Below, piece after piece: positions 45,600-51,882 of a DNA stretch of 64,000 bases. Under the pieces are notes generated by a model. That model ran no database searches. It had not been told where the DNA came from and was given only the letters and a program-made list of their open reading frames with translations. This DNA is from Gordonia zhaorongruii. Its GTDB lineage: Bacteria > Actinomycetota > Actinomycetes > Mycobacteriales > Mycobacteriaceae. The first letter of the stretch is position 1; each line of letters begins with the position of its first letter. The stretch spans positions 1,148,463-1,212,462 of the forward strand of contig NZ_CP041763.1 of the NCBI RefSeq assembly GCF_007559005.1, written 5' to 3'. The translations under genes and the position numbers were made by a program.

Positions 45600-46071
45600 C
45601 CAGATCAACGACACCGAGACCGCCGACGAGAGCATCGACCAGGAGGCACCAGACACTGCCCTGGCTGCCACGGAGACGGACTCTACCGACACCACCGAGG
45701 ATCAGGACACCGAGAATCCGAGCAGGCGTGAGGCCGCGTATCGCGTGAAACTGCGAGAGACGGAGAGTTACCGCGATCAGCTTCTTGAGCAGCTGAACGC
45801 GATGCGGCAGGCCGAGATCGAACGCATCGCCGGGGAGTCGATCGCGAACCCGGTAGCGCTGTGGTCGAACGGTGCCACCGTCGACAGTCTTCTAGCCGAC
45901 GACGGCACCGTGGACCCGGCCGCAGTACGTGCAGCTGCCGACGACGCCGCGAACACCCTCGGGCTGCAACCAGCACGCCGCCCCGGAGTTGTGCCAACCG
46001 AGGGCCGGGTGATGAACGAGGCGTGGCGGCACAAGGGCAATGGTTGGTCTGATGCGTTCACGCCCGCGTAA
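45592..46071 (+). CDS. capsid scaffold-like protein
   Basis: A 159-residue protein with a very acidic N-terminal third (Asp/Glu/Thr-rich), a coiled-coil centre (RVKLRETESYRDQLLEQLNA) and a C-terminal segment ending MNEAWRHKGNGWSDAF. This layout and its place directly before the major capsid gene are typical of phage scaffolding proteins, which guide procapsid size. ATG 45592 has a TGGAGA site; ATG 45553 is less likely. A scaffold that resizes capsids would be a known satellite strategy, so far untested here. Confidence 0.65.
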   Translation: MSDQINDTETADESIDQEAPDTALAATETDSTDTTEDQDTENPSRREAAYRVKLRETESYRDQLLEQLNAMRQAEIERIAGESIANPVALWSNGATVDSLLADDGTVDPAAVRAAADDAANTLGLQPARRPGVVPTEGRVMNEAWRHKGNGWSDAFTPA

Positions 46072-46077
46072 ACGGGG

Positions 46078-46083
46078 TATAAT
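46078..46083 (+). promoter_or_regulatory. -10 box (TATAAT) of a capsid-gene promoter
   Basis: A perfect TATAAT lies 7 bp after the scaffold gene, rare in such GC-rich DNA. The -35 region is poor (TTCACG-like at 46057, spacing 15), so an activator or phage-specific factor may be needed. Transcription from here would start about 110 bp before the capsid start codon. Confidence 0.5.
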
Positions 46084-46127
46084 AGACCCGAGTCCAGCTC
46101 GCGGCGGACTCAGGGTGGGTTAGCGTG

Positions 46128-46168
46128 ACGCGCCCCGGTTAGAGCACACAACTGCTCCCGGGGCGCGT
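46128..46168 (+). terminator. leader hairpin with short T-run before the capsid gene
   Basis: An 11-bp perfect GC-rich stem (46128-46138 with 46158-46168), 19-base loop, followed by TTCCC. A smaller 6-bp hairpin (46090-46095 with 46106-46111) precedes it. Together with the TATAAT box this could form a short terminated RNA of about 80 nt or an attenuator controlling the capsid gene. Confidence 0.55.
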
Positions 46169-46203
46169 TTCCCGCGTTCGGGAGCCCAACCGAAGGAGCC
46201 ACC

Positions 46204-47055
46204 ATGGCTACCAACACCACCGGAACGTCCGCCTCCAGCTGGAGTCCCGACGTCCGCGCCATCCTCCCAGCAGACGCTGTCCCGGAGGCGCTCATTCTCC
46301 AGACGTCGAGCGTCGCAGGAGTCGTCGAAGGGGACGCCGTCGCATGCCGCGTGCCGTGGGTCAATGACGCGACCGCCGGGTTTGTGGCTGAGGGCGCAGA
46401 GATCAGCGAGGCCGCACCCGAACTGGCCGAGGCCACCGTGTTCACAGGTAAACTGGCCGAACTGGTACGCCTGAGTCGCGAACAGTTCGTACAGCCCAAT
46501 GCTGCCGAACTCCTGTCGCAGTCGGTTAGCCGGGCCGTGACCACTGCAGCCAACCTGGCCTACATCAGCCAGGTGGCCCCGGTCAGCCCGGCCGTCACCC
46601 CGCCGGCCGGCCTGCTCAACGTGGCAGGCATCGTTGATGGCGGTGACGTGGACGCATCACTCGACGCGTTGGTCGACCTGCTCGCCGAGCTGGCAGTCAA
46701 CGGCGGACACACCGAGGCACAGACCATCGTGCTGAGTCCCACCGCGTGGGCCGAGCTGAGGAAGCTGAAGATCGGCACAGGATCCAACCAGAGTCTCATC
46801 GGAGCGGGCACACATGATGCCGAACGCTTCCTGCTCGACGTCCCGGTGATCGTGAGCGCAGCAGCACCGACCAACACGGGCCTCGTGATCGACAAGAGTG
46901 CAGTAGTGAGTGCAGTCGGCACCGTCAACGTCCAGCAATCCGATCAGGTCTACTTCACCAGCGACTCGATCGGACTGCGCGCTACCTGGCGGTTCGGTGC
47001 ATCCGTCGTCCACGCCGACCGCATCGGCAAATTCACCGTCAACAACGTCGCCTAA
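46204..47055 (+). CDS. phage major capsid protein, HK97 fold
   Basis: A 283-residue major capsid protein without the long N-terminal delta domain, so a separate scaffold is expected and is found upstream. The E-loop/spine region (AEGAEISEAAPELAEATVF, KLAELVRLSREQFVQPNA) and the C-terminal P/A domain pattern (TIVLSPTAWAELRKLK, FLLDVPVIVS, SDSIGLRATWRFGASVVHAD) are typical. ATG 46204 follows GAAGGAG. No prohead protease or portal gene is present. Confidence 0.9.
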   Translation: MATNTTGTSASSWSPDVRAILPADAVPEALILQTSSVAGVVEGDAVACRVPWVNDATAGFVAEGAEISEAAPELAEATVFTGKLAELVRLSREQFVQPNAAELLSQSVSRAVTTAANLAYISQVAPVSPAVTPPAGLLNVAGIVDGGDVDASLDALVDLLAELAVNGGHTEAQTIVLSPTAWAELRKLKIGTGSNQSLIGAGTHDAERFLLDVPVIVSAAAPTNTGLVIDKSAVVSAVGTVNVQQSDQVYFTSDSIGLRATWRFGASVVHADRIGKFTVNNVA

Positions 47056-47072
47056 CCAACCGGCAGCCCAAC

Positions 47073-47113
47073 GCGCGGGCCATCAACTCCTTGTGGAGTT
47101 TGGTGGCCCGCGC
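47073..47113 (+). terminator. strong hairpin terminator after the capsid gene
   Basis: A stem of about 18 bp with one bulge (47073-47090 with 47095-47113) and a 4-base loop, starting 17 bp after the capsid stop, followed by TTCTG. It marks the end of the rightward transcript. Confidence 0.75.
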
Positions 47114-47456
47114 TTCTGCGCTACGACGTAGTCAGACCACGTCGTAGCGTCGACGGGGGACTGGCGGGGGTGCCCTCGGGGGTACCGGGCCCGCCTACCA
47201 CGACATAGGCGGCCTCTCTCTCTGATCCCCCCTCCCCCCTCTGGGTAGGTTGCCCTTTAGGGGTCCGGGGCACGCCGAGCCCGCCATAGGCGATTTCACA
47301 CACAGAGCTGTGCACCACATGGGGCGCATCGCTCAATTCGAACTTATTCGCGTAGTCGGTCGGCCTCGGCTTGATCATGTAGTCCTGTACTACTTGATCT
47401 CTAATGGCGGACCCCCGGGAATGGCTTTCACACACGCACGCCGCTGTGTGGACATT

Positions 47457-47475
47457 TATCCCATATGCTGGGATA
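47457..47475. promoter_or_regulatory. operator-like palindrome TATCCCA-N5-TGGGATA
   Basis: Perfect 7-bp half-sites separated by TATGC, in the non-coding part of the element. Size and spacing fit a dimeric repressor or regulator site. No repressor gene is recognised in the element; the excisionase-like, WhiB-like or a helper-phage protein could be the ligand. Confidence 0.5.
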
Positions 47476-48063
47476 CTGGACGTGAGCGGTTCGTCAGTCT
47501 GGGTTTCCCGCAGGTTTCCACCGGCTGGCGGGCCGCTCATTCTCACTACTGTCCACGGGTCGACGTAGGGCAACCGGGTAGCAGGAGGCGTGGGTCGCCA
47601 TCAACGGGCGCCATCAACGGGGGCCTTCTTTGCGTTTCGGCACCACTTACCCATCTGGAGGCTGTTCGTCGCTCTCTGTGGCACTCAGGGGGGGCCGGGA
47701 ATGACCCCAACACATTCAGATCTGTGGACGGATACGCCGCTATGTCGTTCTAGCGGCACCCCACCCCCTTAGGGCCGACCCCGCCAGTGGGGCAATACGA
47801 GCGTTTCTGCTGGTCGCCGCTTGTCTCCAGTGAAGTCAGAGCAAAGGAACCCATACGGGTGCCGGAGCGTTGAACCCCATCGCCGGAATCGACCCACGAA
47901 CCGTGCCAATATCGCGTCAGGCCACGACAGCTAGCGCCCGCTGAGACAGCGCGCGTTGAGTCATGGCACCACGTTCGGCCGATTGCGGTGGCGACGTCCC
48001 AGGCGTCGACTGAGCTACTGGGAGCAGGCTGGTTTAGGTCGGGCTCTGCAAGAACGACCAGGC

Positions 48064-48103
48064 GCCTCGGGCGGGAATCGAACCCGCCGTTCACCGTCGA
48101 GGC
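48064..48103 (-). other. T-arm-like hairpin (possible tRNA 3'-end relic)
   Basis: On the minus strand GCCTCG and CGAGGC (6 bp) enclose a perfect T arm GCGGG-TTCGATT-CCCGC. No D arm or anticodon arm fits around it, so it is not a tRNA. It begins 4 bp past the stop of the 48-residue ORF and could also serve as a transcript end. Origin as a tRNA fragment is a guess. Confidence 0.4.
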
Positions 48104-48107
48104 TGGC

Positions 48108-48254
48108 TCAGACGAGCCGCAATACGGGGGTTCTGGTCGGTGCGATGAACTGGAGCGCCGACATCAACACGGTCAGCTCACGTTCGGTGAGGTCGCAGAG
48201 GTCGACGGAGCGGATAAGATCGACGACTTGGTCGAGTAGGTCGTCGCGGCTCAT
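48108..48254 (-). CDS. 48-residue small protein, third gene of the reverse operon
   Basis: ATG 48254 overlaps the stop of the Cys-ribbon gene (ATGA). The product (MSRDDLLDQVVDLIRSVDLC, 20 shown) is acidic and predicted to be almost entirely helical, ending RTPVLRLV. It looks like a regulatory or toxin/antitoxin-sized protein, but no family is recognised. Confidence 0.6.
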   Translation of the reverse strand: MSRDDLLDQVVDLIRSVDLCDLTERELTVLMSALQFIAPTRTPVLRLV

Positions 48255-48634
48255 CGGGTCTGCTCCTGAAGCCATTCACCGTCACGAGACATCCGCAGGT
48301 CGTACGGCTGGAACTCGTCCCACTCGTCGATCCGCCGCTCGAACCCCATCCGGAACACGAAAGCCCGCATCCAGTTCAGGTCACGCTCGCGTGCCTGGAC
48401 CTCGGGTCGCAGCGCGTATTCCCTCTTGCTGGCGATGATCTCGTCGCGGTGCGCCTTGTAGCGCCGCCGACTCGCTTCTCGCCGCTGCTGCTCGGGTCGC
48501 GACCGCTTCTGCGCCTTGTCGCACTCTTTGCAGTGCCCTAGTAGCCCGTCGCTGCTCGGCCGGCTGGACGTGTAGAACTCGCTGCGCGGCTTCCGTTCTA
48601 GGCATCGGCAGCAGCGCTTCGTGTACGAGGTCAT
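48251..48634 (-). CDS. Cys-ribbon protein resembling the N-terminus of phage HNH/endonuclease VII proteins
   Basis: A 127-residue basic protein. Cys residues C8/C11 and C35/C38 (RCCRCLERKP, GHCKECDKAQK) form a zinc-ribbon of the type that precedes HNH or endonuclease VII domains in phage proteins, followed by a long charged helix (QQRREASRRRYKAHRDEIIA). No HNH catalytic motif is seen in the remaining part, so it may be DNA- or RNA-binding only. Its ATG overlaps the stop of the membrane peptide gene, and its stop overlaps the next start. Confidence 0.65.
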   Translation of the reverse strand: MTSYTKRCCRCLERKPRSEFYTSSRPSSDGLLGHCKECDKAQKRSRPEQQRREASRRRYKAHRDEIIASKREYALRPEVQARERDLNWMRAFVFRMGFERRIDEWDEFQPYDLRMSRDGEWLQEQTR

Positions 48635-48765
48635 GAGATCGCCCCGTACAGGCCGAGCGACCACGCGAGCTCCGCGATGCCGTACAAGGTCGCCGTGGTG
48701 ACTACGAAGCCGAGCGCGACGTACGCCAGGCCGATCGCGACGGATAGAATGTTGCTGCGGTGCAT
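48631..48765 (-). CDS. 44-residue single-pass membrane peptide, first gene of the reverse operon
   Basis: ATG 48765 has a GGAGGCGAG site eight bases upstream. The peptide (MHRSNILSVAIGLAYVALGF, 20 shown) is one long hydrophobic helix at about residues 7-36 with a short polar C-terminus. Its stop overlaps the Cys-ribbon gene start (ATGA). Candidates are a superinfection-exclusion protein, a holin- or toxin-like peptide, or a membrane anchor; nothing decides between them. Confidence 0.6.
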   Translation of the reverse strand: MHRSNILSVAIGLAYVALGFVVTTATLYGIAELAWSLGLYGAIS

Positions 48766-48790
48766 CGGACTCGCCTCCGGTTGTGCCGTA

Positions 48791-48825
48791 GGCCCTGGTC
48801 AGGTGTTCACGCACCGACCGGGGCC
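48791..48825 (-). promoter_or_regulatory. leader hairpin of the reverse operon
   Basis: GGCCCTGGTC (48791-48800) and GACCGGGGCC (48816-48825) pair over 10 bp with one mismatch, 15-base loop, in the untranslated leader just upstream of the membrane-peptide gene. It could attenuate the operon or be a protein-binding site. Confidence 0.4.
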
Positions 48826-48904
48826 GTTTCTGTTGACACAGTGGATCCGAATTACACACTGATCGCACGCTAGGCGGTAGAATCGTCTCTACCAGCGCAG
48901 ATAG

Positions 48905-48930
48905 GGTGCCCCCGGCAGGACTCGAACCTG
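48905..48930. repeat. attR: 26-bp direct repeat inside tRNA-Arg
   Basis: Identical to attL at 40038-40063. It covers the T arm and 3' acceptor strand, so the tRNA gene stays intact after integration. Confidence 0.92.
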
Positions 48931-48980
48931 CGACCTAGGGATTAGAAGGCCCTTGCTCTATCCACCTGAGCTACGGAGGC
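48907..48980 (-). tRNA. tRNA-Arg (UCU), integration site of the element
   Basis: Acceptor GCCTCCG pairs with CGGGGGC (one U-G pair), anticodon loop CTTCTAA (UCU), T arm GCAGG-TTCGAGT-CCTGC. CCA is not encoded. The 31-39 pair of the anticodon stem is a C-U mismatch. The element lies directly after its 3' end. Confidence 0.93.
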
Positions 48981-49054
48981 TGGGTACCGGCGCATCGGAC
49001 TCGAGCATCCATGCTCCGGCGAGGGTCGAGTATATCGGGTCCTACGATGTAGTC

Positions 49055-51115
49055 ATGTCAACGACGTCCCCGCAGGCCGCCCCCAAGACCTCGGGCGGGC
49101 AGATCGACCGCGACCGACTGCGGGATCCGTCGGGCATCCGGCGCGTGATGATCGCCGTGATGATGGTGGTCGGCGCTGTCGCAGGCGTCATCGTGACCGC
49201 TGCCTCGGCGTCGACGGTGCTCCAACTGGCGGGCGTGCCGGACGCCGGTGCGCTCACCACATACGGGATCCCGGTGATCACGGTGGTCGGCCAGCTGAGT
49301 GCCGCGATCGGTTTCGGGTGCGCGATCTTCGCTGCGTTCTTCGTGCCGCCGCAGCACAACGGTCACCTCGACGTCGGCGGTTTCCGGGCCATGCGGTGGG
49401 CTTATGCGGCGATGCTCACGTGGCTGGTCTGTGCGCTGCTGCTGATTCCGCTGTCCATGTCGAACGTCAGCGGGCATCCGCTCGGTGAAACTCTGAAGCC
49501 GGACAACCTGTTCCTCTCGTACGACAAGGTCGCCGACACGAGGTACTGGCTGTGGACCGCGATCTTCGCCGCGGCGGCGGCGGTCATCGCGCGTGTGGCG
49601 TTGCGGTGGGGCTGGAGTTTCGCGGTGATCGCTCTCGCCTTCCTGTCGTTCATGCCCCCTGCTCTCTTGGGGCATTCGTCGGCAGGTGGTGCGCACGACG
49701 TGGCGACGAACAGCCTGATCCTGCACATCGTGGCCGCGGCCGCCTGGGCCGGCGGACTCCTGGTGGTCGTCGCCTACGCGTTCGGCGACGGCCGGTGGCG
49801 GACGCTGGCCGTCCGCCGGTACTCGCGGGTCGCGTTCTGGAGCCTGATCGTCGTCGGTGTCAGCGGCGTGTTCAACGCTCTGGTGCGCATGTCGGTGGAG
49901 CAGGTGTTCACCACGACCTACGGGCTGATCGTGCTGGGCAAGGTCGGTGCGTTCGCCGTGGCGGGGGTGATCGGCGGCCTGCACCGCAAGGTGACGATCA
50001 CCGAACTCGAGGGAACAGATGCGCCCCGGAAGTCGTTGTTCGTGCGGTTCGCCGCCGTCGAGATGATCGCGTTCGCGGTGGCGTTCGGCTTCGGCGCCGG
50101 ACTCTCGAGGACCCCGCCGCCGGTGCTCGCCACCGCGGACGTCTCGCAGATGGAACTCACGATCGGCTACGACCTCGACGGTGCACCGACACTCGCGAAG
50201 ATCCTCTTCGAATGGCGGTTCGACCTCATCTTCGGCACGGCAGCGGTCATCGCCGCCATCGTCTATCTGCGCGGCGTGCTGCGCCTGCGCAAGCGCGGCG
50301 ATTCCTGGCCGGTCGGCCGCACTGCGGCGTGGCTGCTCGGCTGTCTCGCGCTGCTGTTCGCCACGTCGTCGGGGATGGGCAAGTACGCCCCCGCCATGTT
50401 CAGCGTCCACATGATGGGCCACATGATGCTGTCGATGCTGGTGCCGGTGCTGCTGGTGCTCGGTGGCCCGCTGACGCTCGCGCTGCGGGCCATCCCGCCG
50501 GCAGGACGCGGAAACCCGGACGGGCCGCGCGAGTGGATCCTGCTGGCGCTGCACAGCAAGTTCTCGCGCGTGGCCACCCATCCGCTGATCGTGATCACCA
50601 TCTTCGTCGGCAGCTTCTACGTGCTGTATCTGGGCGGGTTGTTCGACGTCGTGGTGGAGAACCATTCGGCGCACCTGCTGATGAATCTGCACTTCCTCGT
50701 CAGCGGATATCTGTTCTACTGGCTGGTCATCGGCATCGATCCGGCCCCGCGTCAGCTGAACCCGGTGGCCAAACTCGGCATCGTGTGGGGAGCACTGCCG
50801 TTCCACGCATTCTTCGGAGTGGCGCTGATGATGACCTCGGGGGTCATCGCCGAGCAGTACTACCGCTCACTGCAGCATCCGTGGGCCTTCGATCTGGCAT
50901 CCGACCAGCGAACCGGCGGCGGTATCGCCTGGGCAACCGGCGAGTTCCCGTTGGTGCTCGTCATGCTGGCGCTGCTGATCCAGTGGCGGCGTCAGGACGA
51001 GAAGGTGGCCCGTCGGTTCGATCGTCGGGAAGAACGGGACGAGGACGCCGAATTGGAGCGCTACAACGCGATGCTGCGCGGGATCAGTTCTGAGAAGGAG
51101 CGAAGCGGCAGCTAG
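49055..51115 (+). CDS. CopD-CtaG fusion membrane protein
   Basis: A 686-residue membrane protein. The first 420 residues carry a CopD-type copper-import domain (LLGHSSAGGAHDVATNSLIL, ILHIVAAAAWAGGLLVV); the last 260 form a caa3-type CtaG domain for cytochrome c oxidase copper assembly (FSVHMMGHMMLSMLVPVLLV, MNLHFLVSGYLFYWLVIG). The His/Met-rich helices are likely copper ligands. The C-terminal tail is charged. ATG 49055; the open frame upstream crosses the tRNA and is not used. It probably feeds copper to respiratory oxidases. Confidence 0.92.
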   Translation: MSTTSPQAAPKTSGGQIDRDRLRDPSGIRRVMIAVMMVVGAVAGVIVTAASASTVLQLAGVPDAGALTTYGIPVITVVGQLSAAIGFGCAIFAAFFVPPQHNGHLDVGGFRAMRWAYAAMLTWLVCALLLIPLSMSNVSGHPLGETLKPDNLFLSYDKVADTRYWLWTAIFAAAAAVIARVALRWGWSFAVIALAFLSFMPPALLGHSSAGGAHDVATNSLILHIVAAAAWAGGLLVVVAYAFGDGRWRTLAVRRYSRVAFWSLIVVGVSGVFNALVRMSVEQVFTTTYGLIVLGKVGAFAVAGVIGGLHRKVTITELEGTDAPRKSLFVRFAAVEMIAFAVAFGFGAGLSRTPPPVLATADVSQMELTIGYDLDGAPTLAKILFEWRFDLIFGTAAVIAAIVYLRGVLRLRKRGDSWPVGRTAAWLLGCLALLFATSSGMGKYAPAMFSVHMMGHMMLSMLVPVLLVLGGPLTLALRAIPPAGRGNPDGPREWILLALHSKFSRVATHPLIVITIFVGSFYVLYLGGLFDVVVENHSAHLLMNLHFLVSGYLFYWLVIGIDPAPRQLNPVAKLGIVWGALPFHAFFGVALMMTSGVIAEQYYRSLQHPWAFDLASDQRTGGGIAWATGEFPLVLVMLALLIQWRRQDEKVARRFDRREERDEDAELERYNAMLRGISSEKERSGS

Positions 51116-51121
51116 CGCGAG

Positions 51122-51502
51122 TTATGCGAACGCGTAAGCGTTCTGCAGGTAATGCTGGTGATCCAACCAGGTCTGCACGAGACGAGCGCCGGTGAGTCGT
51201 TCGACGTGCCGGTGCGCCCAGGCATCGAAACGCTTCCAGGCTGCCGAGCTGATCGCTGCCGAGCGGCGGATCGCACGGATGACGAACGAGGTGAGCCGGT
51301 GCGCCCACTCGAATTCGGTCGACAGTGCGCCGAGGCCGAGGAACAGTGCGCCCCATGCGGGTCCGGGGATGGGAACGGGCATCAGTGCGATGCCGGCCAG
51401 GATGAGAAGAGTGCCCACTACGGCGACGCCCACGCGGTACAGACGGTTGAGATTAGGATGACGCCGGATCGCGTATCGCTGCTTCCGGTGCCAGATCTTC
51501 AT
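51122..51502 (-). CDS. PGPGW-type (TIGR02611 family) membrane protein
   Basis: A 126-residue protein with two hydrophobic segments around MPVPIPGPAWGALFLGLGAL, the hallmark turn of this actinobacterial family of unknown function. The C-terminal half is a charged helix with several Trp and His. ATG 51502 is taken; TTG 51520 would add six residues. It converges on the CopD-CtaG gene. Confidence 0.75.
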   Translation of the reverse strand: MKIWHRKQRYAIRRHPNLNRLYRVGVAVVGTLLILAGIALMPVPIPGPAWGALFLGLGALSTEFEWAHRLTSFVIRAIRRSAAISSAAWKRFDAWAHRHVERLTGARLVQTWLDHQHYLQNAYAFA

Positions 51503-51882
51503 CTGTAAGCGCTTGCTCAACCCGTGGCCAATCGTTGTCCGACATTTCCTGCTGCGCTGCCACGCAGCCGTTCGTGCTGTGTACTCAGTGAGCTACGAGG
51601 CTAACGACTCTGTCGTACGCAACGTTCCCATTGTGACACATGACACCCGATGGCCGGAATATTCGCGCACGTTTCGCGCGTCATCCGGTGGGATCTCAGC
51701 GTCCTTCGATGATGCACGTCTCCGGGCGAGGGGGCCGGACCCGCCGGGGACCGGTGTCGCTTACGCTGGTGGTCAGGGCGATACCCGGTCGATCTGCTCC
51801 GCGAAGCGCGACCACGCCGGATTCCACTTGACCTCGAAGACACCGACGAACTGCATTCATGCAGGTAGGAGTACAGAAAACT
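51503..51882. other. 380-bp divergent intergenic region
   Basis: Between the PGPGW gene and ettA. It should hold both promoters. I see no supported gene, repeat or terminator in it; a 63-codon open frame at 51640 has no ribosome-binding site and an Arg-rich shadow composition. Confidence 0.6.

Larger units (their letters stand above)
47114..48107. other. about 1 kb without a convincing gene (candidate control or packaging region)
   Basis: Open frames exist on both strands (for example 47250-47753 plus, 47121-47573 minus) but lack good starts and protein-like composition. Structure seen: an imperfect direct repeat TGCCCTnnnGGGGTnCCGGG near 47170 and 47249; the palindrome at 47457-47475; a 13-bp tandem repeat CGCCATCAACGGG at 47596 and 47609; a T-arm-like hairpin at its right end. 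A helper phage's packaging signal would be expected in such a place, but none can be identified by eye. Confidence 0.6.
40038..48930. mobile_element. tRNA-Arg-integrated phage-satellite-like element (about 8.9 kb)
   Basis: The element is bounded by identical 26-bp repeats that are the 3' end of tRNA-Arg(UCU). It carries integrase and excisionase-like genes at the left, then a RepA-like ATPase, an iteron array, ten small overlapping genes, a scaffold-like gene, an HK97-type capsid gene, about 1 kb of non-coding DNA, and a reverse-strand operon of three tiny genes at the right. There is no portal, terminase, protease, tail, lysis or recognisable repressor gene. Size and content resemble phiRv1/phiRv2 and PICI-type satellites, which depend on a helper phage. 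Helper dependence here is inference. Confidence 0.85.

Noticed and set aside
47250..47753. A 167-codon plus-strand ORF in the element's right part
   Set aside because: No ribosome-binding site, no recognisable domain, overlaps repeats and a palindrome, and the opposite strand has an equally open frame.
48001..48110. A full tRNA gene suggested by a perfect T arm and an AGCTCAG-like segment
   Set aside because: The D-arm-like segment lies on the wrong side of the T arm and no anticodon arm can be folded, so only a T-arm-like hairpin is reported.
48251..48634. HNH endonuclease call for the Cys-ribbon protein
   Set aside because: The ribbon resembles the N-terminus of such proteins, but no His-His or Asn/His catalytic motif follows in the remaining 85 residues.
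49058..50806. A 582-codon open frame antisense to the CopD-CtaG gene
   Set aside because: His/Arg/Asp-rich shadow with no hydrophobic core or motif; the sense strand is a clear multi-pass membrane protein.
51640..51831. A 63-codon ORF upstream of ettA
   Set aside because: No ribosome-binding site, Arg/Pro-rich shadow composition and no similarity to a known family.
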